From contig NZ_FONV01000008.1 in the NCBI RefSeq assembly GCF_900113015.1, forward strand, positions 248,001 to 312,000: 64,000 nt of DNA, in the 5' to 3' direction. Origin of the DNA: Actinoplanes philippinensis. Its GTDB lineage: Bacteria; Actinomycetota; Actinomycetes; Mycobacteriales; Micromonosporaceae. Within the stretch, counting starts at the first letter, position 1, and each line of letters opens with the position of its first letter. This document shows positions 15,917 through 23,394 of the stretch, one piece after another. The position numbers and the translations under genes are program-made. The notes under the pieces were generated by a model. That model did no database searches. It saw only the letters and a program-made list of their open reading frames with translations, and was not told the origin of the DNA.

Positions 15917-18900
15917 ATGGCATCCCGGTTTCGTGACCTGCTCGGCGGTGGCAAGGACCGGCCCGACGGCGGCATCGTGCAGCACACCGTCGGCAACGCC
16001 CTGGTGGTCCACTCCGAGGACGCGATCAGCTCCGAGGCGCAGTCGCTGGCACTGTCGATGATCGAGGACGCGGAGAACGACGTCGTCGTGCTCGACCTCG
16101 GCGACGGCATGCCGATCACCGCCTGGGAGTCGGTGGCGGTGGTGCTGCCCCGGCGCCGCCGTGGCATCCGGCTGATGGCGTGCGGGCGGCACCAGAACTC
16201 CGCCGCCATGGCCGGGCAGTGGCTCTCCGAGCGGCTGAACCGTACGGTGATCGCCCCCGACGGCGACCTGGTCCGCGGCGCGGCCGGCGCGCTGTTCGTG
16301 CACTCCGTCCCGGGCAGCGGCTGGGTGCGGTTCCGGCCCGGCCGGCCGCCGACCTGGGACGCCAAGCGATACCCCACCCCCGTCTGGGACCGGGCCTCGG
16401 TCGAGACCCGGGCCTCCAGCGCGACCGGCGAGATCGAGCCGATCCCGGCCGGCGTGTGGATCCACAGCACCCGTAACGCCGAGGTGGTCGAGCAGCACCG
16501 GCAGCGGCTCACCGCGTACGTGCCGTGCCATCCGGACACCATGACGGTGCTGCTGGGCTGCCCCGGGACCCCGGCGCTCTCCCTGGACGACGTGGTGCGC
16601 TTCTGGCGCGGACTGGACGAGGAGAACCGGCAGCGGGTCCGGTTCGCGCAGTTCGGCGACGTGCGGATGCCCGAGGGCGAGGCGTTCGGGCAGGCGCTGG
16701 CCGACCTGCTGAACACCAGCGTGGTCTGCTACACCGGCATGCCGATCGGCAGCCCGCAGAAACACGAGATCCGTACGGTGCTGCCGGACGGCACACTCGG
16801 CTGGGCCCCGTTCTCCCTCGAACTCGTCTACACGCCCCGGGCGCATCCGAACTCCCGCGCCCGCCGCCCCACCGTGCTGTCCCACCGCCCGCCGTTGCCG
16901 ACGGCCGAGGAGATCTCGCCGCGTGTCTACTGGTTCGCCCCCGGCGCGGTGGTCGAGGTGGTGCAGACCGGTCTCTGGGTACGGGCGGCCGACGAGCCGA
17001 AGAACGCCGAGCAGGTACGCGCCGCGATGCTCGACGCCGAGGGCGGTGTCCTCGTCTTCGACGACACCATCCACTCCGCCACCGGCCGGATGCGCGAGCT
17101 GGCGGTCGACCTGGCCGCCCGGGTCAGCGGCATGGAGGGCAGCGGCAGCGCGCTGATGCCGGCCTCCGTGCTGGTGCCGGGCGCGAAGCCGGCCAGCCGG
17201 GCGCAGGCGGTCATCGACCTGGAGGAGGAGACCCGCAAGGTCTCCCCGGTGGCGCCCATCCCGGTGTACGCCGATGTCGCCCCGCCCGCCCCGGCGGCCG
17301 CGGAGAGCGTGGTCATCGCCGAGGTGTCCCTGCCGTCGCGCCGGGAGGTCGACGCCCCGGCCGACCCCGAGCAGATCCAGTTGCCGGCCGCCCGTCAGCA
17401 GGTGTGGCCGGAACTGCCGGTGCGCCCGGTGGACGTGCCGCCCGCGACGGCGGCGCCCGCACCGGCGGCGTCCCGGATCCGGGTGGAACCGGCCGCGGCC
17501 CCGGCCGCCGGGCCGGCCATCACGTCGGTCCCGGGACTGGTCGCGAAACCCGTCGTGCCGCGGGCCGCCGAGCCGGTCAGATCGTCGTCGGTCCTGGGCC
17601 CGTTCGGTTTCCCGGAGCCGGTCGCCGAGCCGGCCGTGCCGGCGTCCGCCGGATCCGAGACCACCGGCCGGGTCGCTCCGGGGGTTCCCGAAGCACCGGC
17701 CGTGCCCGAGCCCCTGACCGAGCCCTCGACAGCGTCCGAGCCCGTGCCCTCGACAGCGCCCGAGCCGCTGACCGTGCCCGAGCCTCCGACAGTCCCCGAG
17801 CCTCCGACAGTCCCCGAGCCTCCGACCATGCCCGCGGGCTTCGGCGGCTCCCTCAGCACGGAGACGTCGCTGCCGGTGACACCCGTCGCCGCCGAGCCCG
17901 TCCTCGCCGAACCCCTCGTCATCGCCGAGCCCCTCGTCATCGAGCCCGCCGTCCTCGCCGAGCTCACCGTCGTCGCCGGGCCGCCGGCCCCACCGGCTCC
18001 CGCCACCGAACCGGTGATCGCCGTCCCCACGGCCGCCGAACCCGTGGCGGACGGCCCCGCGGCCGCGGAGCCGGTGACGGACGGCCCCGCGCCCGAGGCG
18101 GCGCCGGCCACGTCGCGGGCCGGCGTCCAGTGGCAGCCGGTCCCGGCCGCCGGCGCGAGCGCGCTGCTGCGGGAGAAGGGACTGACCGACGAACGGGCCT
18201 GGCTGCGCCGCACCCTGAGCCGCGAGTTCGACGTGATGGCCAGCTCGGTCTCCCGGACCATGTCCGAGCACCCCGGCATGCAGGGCTCCGGGCTGTCCAC
18301 CGAGGACGTGCTCGCCGACTCGGTGGCGCTGCGGCTCTACCTCACCGCCCGGGGCCCGGGCGTCGACGCCGGTCTGCGGTCCGGGCGCAACGGGCCGCAC
18401 GTGCCGTTCGCCCGCTGCGTGGTCTCCGGGCTGTCCCGGATGTCGTCGTTCCGTGGCACGACGATCTACCGGATCACGCCGACCGCGGACGAGTGGGACC
18501 TCTACGAGCAGCGCAAACTCGTCACCGACTGGGGTTTCGTCAACGCTCTCACCCAGCCGTGCTCCAGCCAGGACGGCGACACCGACGTGCTGATCTGGTC
18601 GATGACGGCCCGGCGTACCACCGTGCTGGAACCGGAGGGTGACGAGGCGGTCGAGGACCGCGTGCTGTTCCTGCCGGGCACCAACTTCAAGATCCTCGAG
18701 CTGCGCCGGCCCTCCGCGGGTGAGCGTGGCGCGGTCCTGATCCGGGAGATCGGCACCAACGAGATCGACGACAACGGCAAGGTCGACGCCAACCGGGTCT
18801 CGCTCGACGAGCTGGCGGTGACCTCGCTGCGGCGCAGCGTCGACCGCTGGGCCACCGCCGAGCCGCGCCGGCGGATCGGCGCCAAGGCCGGTGGACGCAA

Positions 18901-18958
18901 TTGGACACTGCCCGGACTGGAACGGAACACGCAGCCCGGATCGGAGCGGAAGGGATGA
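15917..18958 (+). CDS. ESX-locus protein with duplicated N-terminal domain and degenerate ART-like C-terminal domain (1013 aa)
   Basis: Residues 15-160 and about 185-320 look like two copies of one alpha/beta domain. The first has GIRLMACG...GQWLSERLNRTVIAP...FVHS...W and the second MTVLLGCPG...GQALADLLNTSV; this resembles toxin-associated caspase/C80-like sandwiches. A Pro/Ala/Glu-rich linker spans about 430-735. The C-terminal part (about 755-930) has an ADP-ribosyltransferase-like layout: FRGTTIYR (Arg852), DWGFVNAL (871-878) where Ser-Thr-Ser is expected, and EDRVLFLPGTNF (913-924) where Glu-x-Glu precedes the final strand. The last acid is Arg915, so catalysis is doubtful. A paralogue lies at 23395-25947. 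The fold calls are inferences. Confidence 0.65.
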   Translation: MASRFRDLLGGGKDRPDGGIVQHTVGNALVVHSEDAISSEAQSLALSMIEDAENDVVVLDLGDGMPITAWESVAVVLPRRRRGIRLMACGRHQNSAAMAGQWLSERLNRTVIAPDGDLVRGAAGALFVHSVPGSGWVRFRPGRPPTWDAKRYPTPVWDRASVETRASSATGEIEPIPAGVWIHSTRNAEVVEQHRQRLTAYVPCHPDTMTVLLGCPGTPALSLDDVVRFWRGLDEENRQRVRFAQFGDVRMPEGEAFGQALADLLNTSVVCYTGMPIGSPQKHEIRTVLPDGTLGWAPFSLELVYTPRAHPNSRARRPTVLSHRPPLPTAEEISPRVYWFAPGAVVEVVQTGLWVRAADEPKNAEQVRAAMLDAEGGVLVFDDTIHSATGRMRELAVDLAARVSGMEGSGSALMPASVLVPGAKPASRAQAVIDLEEETRKVSPVAPIPVYADVAPPAPAAAESVVIAEVSLPSRREVDAPADPEQIQLPAARQQVWPELPVRPVDVPPATAAPAPAASRIRVEPAAAPAAGPAITSVPGLVAKPVVPRAAEPVRSSSVLGPFGFPEPVAEPAVPASAGSETTGRVAPGVPEAPAVPEPLTEPSTASEPVPSTAPEPLTVPEPPTVPEPPTVPEPPTMPAGFGGSLSTETSLPVTPVAAEPVLAEPLVIAEPLVIEPAVLAELTVVAGPPAPPAPATEPVIAVPTAAEPVADGPAAAEPVTDGPAPEAAPATSRAGVQWQPVPAAGASALLREKGLTDERAWLRRTLSREFDVMASSVSRTMSEHPGMQGSGLSTEDVLADSVALRLYLTARGPGVDAGLRSGRNGPHVPFARCVVSGLSRMSSFRGTTIYRITPTADEWDLYEQRKLVTDWGFVNALTQPCSSQDGDTDVLIWSMTARRTTVLEPEGDEAVEDRVLFLPGTNFKILELRRPSAGERGAVLIREIGTNEIDDNGKVDANRVSLDELAVTSLRRSVDRWATAEPRRRIGAKAGGRNWTLPGLERNTQPGSERKG
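17777..17830 (+). repeat. three 18-bp repeats encoding PEPPTV in the linker
   Basis: Units start at 17777, 17795 and 17813; the third diverges at its end. They extend the Pro/Glu linker between the N-terminal domains and the ART-like domain. Confidence 0.8.
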
Positions 18959-18962
18959 CGCC

Positions 18963-21900
18963 ATGAGTCGCCAGGTTCTCGTGGTCGGTGACCGGAAGCC
19001 GGGTTCCTACCCGACGATCGGCGCGGCGATGTCCCGGGCCGAGCCGGGCGCGACCATCAGCGTGCACCCGGGCCGGTACGTCGAGAAGCTGATCGTCGGC
19101 AACCGGGTGACGATCAGCGCAGCCGAGCCCGGCACCGTCGAGGTGCACGTCGAGGAGGGCAGCGTCCTCGTCGTGCACGGCGAGGGCGCCCAGCTGCGCG
19201 GTGTCGCGCTCAGCAGCGACGACCCGAAACTGGCCGCCGTCGACGTGTACGCCGGCGAGGTCGCCCTGGACGACTGCCGGGTCCGCGGCGCCTCGTGGGT
19301 CGCCCTGCTGGCCCGCCTGCAGGGTTCCGTCGCGCTGCGCGGCTGCGACATCACCAACGCGGTCGGCGCCGGGGTGGTGGTGATGTCGGTGGGGTCCAGC
19401 ACGATCGAGGACACCGTCATCCACGACGTCGCGACCACCGGTGTGGTGGTCGGCGAGAAGAGCGCCCTGACCCTGCGCCGCTGCCGGGTCACCGCCGCCG
19501 CGGCGAACAGCGTCTGCGCCGGCGGCGACTCGCGGCTCACCGCCGAGCAGTGCGAGATCACCGGCTCCGGCAAACCCGCACTGGTCATCGAGCAGCGCGC
19601 CTGGGCCCGGGTACGCGCCCTGACCGTCACCGAGAGCGGCAACGTCGACGTCTTCGTGCGCGGCGAGGCCGACGTGCAGATCAGCGACTCCACCTTCACC
19701 GGCGCGGCCGTACAGTCGGTGCACCTCACCGAGGGTGGCTCGCCGGCCTTCCGCAACTGTGTCTTCAAGGGCGCCAAGCACACGGCGGTGCAGGTGCTCA
19801 GCGACGCGAAGCCGACCTTCACCGACTGCACCGTCAGCGACGTCCCGATCGGGATCAGCACCGGCAGCAACGCCGCACCCCGGTTCGTCGGCCTGACCGT
19901 CCGCGGGACCGGCGACCACGTCGCGCTGATCGGCGGCGACTCGGCCGTCACCATGCAGCGGCTCCGCGCCGCGGCCACCAAGGGCACCGGTCTGCTGGTG
20001 CAGGAGAACGCCTCGTTCGACGGCGCCGACCTGGTGGTGGACTCCGGTGGCGCGGCGGGCCTCACCCTGACCGGTCCGGTCCGGGGAACGGTCCGCGAAA
20101 GCCGTTTCAGCGGTACGGGCGCGGCCGGCGTACAGGTGGGCGCAGGCGCCGAGCTGACCCTGGAGTCGTGCGTCCTGCGCGGCACCGGCCTGGTCGTCGA
20201 GGGCGCCGTGCAGCTGCGCGACAGCGAGGTGGTCGACGCGGCACGCGACGGCCTGCGGATCAAGGGTTCGGTGACCGCCACCCAGACCCGGGTGCGTACC
20301 GCCCGGGCCGACGGGATCAGCCTGGAAGCCGGGTCGTCGGGCTCCTTCGTCGACTGCGAGGTGCTCGACAGCGCGGCGGTCGGCGTGAACGTGGACACCA
20401 CCGAGCCGGTGTCGCTGACCCGGTGCGTGGTGCGCGACAGCGGCAACGACGACGTCCGCCGGGCTCCCGGCGCCCAGGTGGCCACCGACGCGCTGACCGT
20501 CGGGCGGCGTCCCCAGCCGGCCGCGCCGGGCGGTGTCTCGCCGGTGTCGTCCGAGCCGGTTCCCGCCCCGCCGCCGGATCAGTCCGGTGACGGCGGCGAG
20601 AGCGGCAAGGACGAGCTCAGCGAGCCGTTGCGGGAGCTGAACAGCCTGATCGGCCTGCGCGGGGTGAAGCAGGAGGTCACCGCCCTCATCAACCTGATCA
20701 AGATGTCGCAGGTACGGCTCCAGATGGGCCTGCCGATGCCGCCGATGAGCCGGCACCTGGTCTTCGCCGGCCCACCCGGAACGGGTAAGACCACCGTCGC
20801 CCGGCTCTACGGCTCGGTGCTCAAGGAGCTGGGCATCCTCTCCAAGGGCCACATGATCGAGGCGGCCCGCGCCGACCTGGTGGGCCAGTACATCGGGTCG
20901 ACCGCGATCAAGACCACCGAGCTGGTCACCAAGGCGATCGGTGGGGTGCTCTTCATCGACGAGGCGTACACCCTGTCGGCGGGGTCGGGCGGTTCCGGAC
21001 CGGACTTCGGTCAGGAGGCCATCGACGCCCTGATGAAGATGATGGAGGACCACCGCGACGAGCTCGTGGTGATCGTCGCCGGGTACTCCGAGCTGATGGA
21101 ACAGTTCCTCGCCTCCAACCCCGGCATGGCCTCCCGTTTCACGCGCACCGTCGAGTTCCCGAACTACTCGGTGGAGGAACTGGTCACGATCACCTCGAAC
21201 CTGGTCAGCAAGCACTACTACGAGCTGACCGACGACGCCACCGACGCCCTGACCGAGTACTTCACCCGGGTCCCGAAGAACTCCACCTTCGGTAACGGCC
21301 GTGTCGCCCGCAAGCTGTTCGAAGCGCTGATCAACAACCAGGCGTCCCGCCTGGCGATGATGCCGCCGACCCGGGACAACGAACTCAACAGGCTCACCGC
21401 GGCCGACGTCGAGCCCGAGCTGGCGCAGCTGGCGGACCTGCCGGTCGAGCGGACCGCCCAGCCGGACGCGGCCACCGATCCGACCGGGGCCATCAACGCC
21501 GCCCGCAGCTGGAAGCGGTTCTGCGACCTGGTCGGCGGCCGTGCGGTGAAGGAGGCGGCCGGCCAGACCCTGCTGCAGCTCTGCGAGGGACGCAACCGCC
21601 GCCGTGGCCCCGGCAAGACCGGCAACGTGCTGATCAGCGGGCGTCCCGGCAGCGGCCGTGGCGAGTACGCCCGCCTCTACGCCGCCGGCCTGTCCGAGCT
21701 CGATCTCGTGCCGGTCGGCCAGCTGGTACGGGTGAGCACCGGCGTGGAGCTCGCGCCGCAATGGCCCGGCCAGGCGCGCAGCCTGGTGGCCGCCGCGCTC
21801 GACGACGCCGCCGGTGGCGTGCTGCAGATCGGCTGGTCGGATGACGGCAGCGGCTCGGCCCAGGAGATCGGGGAGGCGCTGGCCGACCAGATCCGCTCCC

Positions 21901-22268
21901 GCCTGGGTGATCCGGTGGTCGTGCTGATCGGCGAGGAGACCGAGCTGGCGAGTCTGCGCGCGTCCGTGCCCGCGATCGGCGAGGTGTTCGGCCAGCAGTG
22001 GTCGGTGCCCGACCTCAGCACCGACGAACTGGCCGCGATCGTGGTCCGGCACCTGGTGCGACGCGGGCACGAGATCCCCGAGGAGGTACGGGCGGCGCTG
22101 ACGGACCTGGCCGGGCAGCTGCCCGAGCGCACGGTCCGGGCCGCCCACCAGTTCTCCCTGGCTCTGGCCCGGCGCACCGGGTCTCGTACCATCGCGCTGG
22201 CCGATCTGGCCCTGCCGCCCGCAGCCGCCGTGAGCGGTCAGCCGGTCGGCCTGGCAGCGGTCGGCTGA
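18963..22268 (+). CDS. EccA-type AAA+ ATPase fused to an N-terminal beta-helix (1101 aa)
   Basis: The start is the ATG at 18963, four bases after the preceding stop. Residues 1 to about 525 are right-handed beta-helix (pectate-lyase/NosD-like) with many short turns of the form DCxVxG and SxFxGxG. After a Pro-rich linker comes a CbxX/CfqX-type AAA+ domain with GPPGTGKT (603-610) and Walker B LFIDEAY (663-669), as in EccA. The C-terminal 230 residues hold a second, degenerate P-loop region GRPGSGRG (893-900) where Lys is replaced. Mycobacterial EccA has TPR repeats at its N-terminus instead. It probably acts in the cytosol on substrates or chaperones of the ESX system. Confidence 0.85.
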   Translation: MSRQVLVVGDRKPGSYPTIGAAMSRAEPGATISVHPGRYVEKLIVGNRVTISAAEPGTVEVHVEEGSVLVVHGEGAQLRGVALSSDDPKLAAVDVYAGEVALDDCRVRGASWVALLARLQGSVALRGCDITNAVGAGVVVMSVGSSTIEDTVIHDVATTGVVVGEKSALTLRRCRVTAAAANSVCAGGDSRLTAEQCEITGSGKPALVIEQRAWARVRALTVTESGNVDVFVRGEADVQISDSTFTGAAVQSVHLTEGGSPAFRNCVFKGAKHTAVQVLSDAKPTFTDCTVSDVPIGISTGSNAAPRFVGLTVRGTGDHVALIGGDSAVTMQRLRAAATKGTGLLVQENASFDGADLVVDSGGAAGLTLTGPVRGTVRESRFSGTGAAGVQVGAGAELTLESCVLRGTGLVVEGAVQLRDSEVVDAARDGLRIKGSVTATQTRVRTARADGISLEAGSSGSFVDCEVLDSAAVGVNVDTTEPVSLTRCVVRDSGNDDVRRAPGAQVATDALTVGRRPQPAAPGGVSPVSSEPVPAPPPDQSGDGGESGKDELSEPLRELNSLIGLRGVKQEVTALINLIKMSQVRLQMGLPMPPMSRHLVFAGPPGTGKTTVARLYGSVLKELGILSKGHMIEAARADLVGQYIGSTAIKTTELVTKAIGGVLFIDEAYTLSAGSGGSGPDFGQEAIDALMKMMEDHRDELVVIVAGYSELMEQFLASNPGMASRFTRTVEFPNYSVEELVTITSNLVSKHYYELTDDATDALTEYFTRVPKNSTFGNGRVARKLFEALINNQASRLAMMPPTRDNELNRLTAADVEPELAQLADLPVERTAQPDAATDPTGAINAARSWKRFCDLVGGRAVKEAAGQTLLQLCEGRNRRRGPGKTGNVLISGRPGSGRGEYARLYAAGLSELDLVPVGQLVRVSTGVELAPQWPGQARSLVAAALDDAAGGVLQIGWSDDGSGSAQEIGEALADQIRSRLGDPVVVLIGEETELASLRASVPAIGEVFGQQWSVPDLSTDELAAIVVRHLVRRGHEIPEEVRAALTDLAGQLPERTVRAAHQFSLALARRTGSRTIALADLALPPAAAVSGQPVGLAAVG

Positions 22269-22296
22269 CCGAGTCCCCCGTCAGAAAGGCGCCGCC

Positions 22297-22617
22297 GTGC
22301 AACCCTCCTCCTCACCCGTCCCGCCGACCTTCCAGGAGTTCATGGAGAACGCCCAGCGGCTCGAGGACCGGATGCGCCAGGGCCAGGCGGAGCTGGAGAA
22401 GTCGGTCGTCACCGGCCGCTCGCAGGACGGGACGGTCGTCGCCGTGGCCACCGGTCTGGGCCGGCTCCAGGCCGTCCGGGTCGACCCCCGGATCTACGAG
22501 CAGCGTGACGTGGCGTCATTGCAGAGAGCAATCATGGAGGCGATGCGGGCGGCCGGTGAGAACGCCGCCGCCCTGGCCGCGGAGAAGATGGGACCCGTCG
22601 AGATCAACCTCCACTGA
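22297..22617 (+). CDS. YbaB/EbfC-family protein (106 aa)
   Basis: The GTG at 22297 has AGAAAGG (22283-22289) upstream. An N-terminal helix (about 10-40) precedes the VVAVATGLGRLQAVRVDP strand pair and two C-terminal helices (LQRAIMEAMRAAGENAAALA), a compact YbaB fold of normal length. It lies 28 bases after the EccA-like gene. It belongs to the same family as the product of 2228-2641, so the locus has a YbaB protein at each end. It may bind DNA of the locus or serve as a protein partner; neither is shown by the sequence. Confidence 0.75.
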   Translation: MQPSSSPVPPTFQEFMENAQRLEDRMRQGQAELEKSVVTGRSQDGTVVAVATGLGRLQAVRVDPRIYEQRDVASLQRAIMEAMRAAGENAAALAAEKMGPVEINLH

Positions 22618-22763
22618 GGACGCCCGAATCTCGGCCGGAGGTCTCTGAGCTGGTGATTCGTACGACCTTCATGGACCTTTGAATTCGTTGAGGTTGCCGT
22701 GGAGATTTTTTGAAGAACGTTTAAAGACACTCGCTCCGCCCACATTGAGTGACGGAGGTGTCT

Positions 22764-23387
22764 GTGGAGAAGGTTGATGTCGCGGTGCACGCGCCGGACC
22801 CGTTGACCCATGCGGGGCTGGTGAGTCATCTTCGGACGCGGTCCGGCATCACCGTGCTGCCCGCCGAGGAACGGTCCCGGGCCGATGTGCTGATCGTCGC
22901 CGCCGAGCGGCTCACCACCGATGTCATCGCCATGCTGCGTCTCGCGGCCGGTGAGGTGGGCGCCCCCGTGGTGCTGGTCGCCGGCGAGATCAGCGAGCAG
23001 GAGCTGCTGATCGCGGTGGAGTGCCGGGTGGTCGCCATCCTCCCGCGTGCCGTGGTCACCGCCGAGCGTCTGCTGCACAGCGTCCTCGCCGCGGCCTCGG
23101 GCGGCGGCGTCCTGCCGCCGAACCTGGTCGGCGAGCTGCTCAAGCACGTCGAGCGTCTGCAGCGCGACGTGCTCACCCCCAACGGGCTGAACGCCTCCGG
23201 TCTCACCGCCCGCGAGATCGACGTGCTCCGGCTGATGGCCGACGGTCTCGACACCAACGAGATCGCCGACGAGCTGTGCTATTCCGAGCGGACCGTGAAG
23301 AACGTCATCTACGGCCTCAACCACCGGCTGAAACTGCGCAACCGTTCGCACGCGGTGGCCTACGCCGTGCGCTCCGGCGTGATCTGA
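22764..23387 (+). CDS. orphan LuxR/NarL-type regulator lacking a phospho-acceptor Asp
   Basis: The start is the GTG at 22764 with GGAGG (22754-22758) five bases upstream; a GTG at 22749 would add five residues. The product is about 207 residues. The first 120 follow the receiver fold, but the usual phospho-Asp strand reads DVLIVAAE, so no acceptor is present. The C-terminus is a clear LuxR HTH (LTAREIDVLRLMADGLDTNE, then SERTVKNVIYGL). No kinase is adjacent. An AT-rich 146-base region precedes it, so it may have its own promoter. It lies seven bases before the second ART-like gene and probably regulates the ESX locus by a phosphorylation-independent signal (inference). Confidence 0.85.
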   Translation: MEKVDVAVHAPDPLTHAGLVSHLRTRSGITVLPAEERSRADVLIVAAERLTTDVIAMLRLAAGEVGAPVVLVAGEISEQELLIAVECRVVAILPRAVVTAERLLHSVLAAASGGGVLPPNLVGELLKHVERLQRDVLTPNGLNASGLTAREIDVLRLMADGLDTNEIADELCYSERTVKNVIYGLNHRLKLRNRSHAVAYAVRSGVI

Positions 23388-23394
23388 GGCGCTC

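Noticed and set aside
9071..22148. Very long open frames on the minus strand opposite eccC, eccD, eccB, the ART-like gene and the EccA-like gene (up to 1659 codons)
   Set aside because: They are antisense shadows caused by extreme third-position GC. Their translations are Arg/Gly/His-rich low complexity, while the plus strand carries clear conserved families.
22618..22763. AT-rich stretch considered as a promoter for the LuxR-type gene
   Set aside because: No -35/-10 pair with acceptable spacing could be named, so no promoter feature was called although the base composition suggests one.
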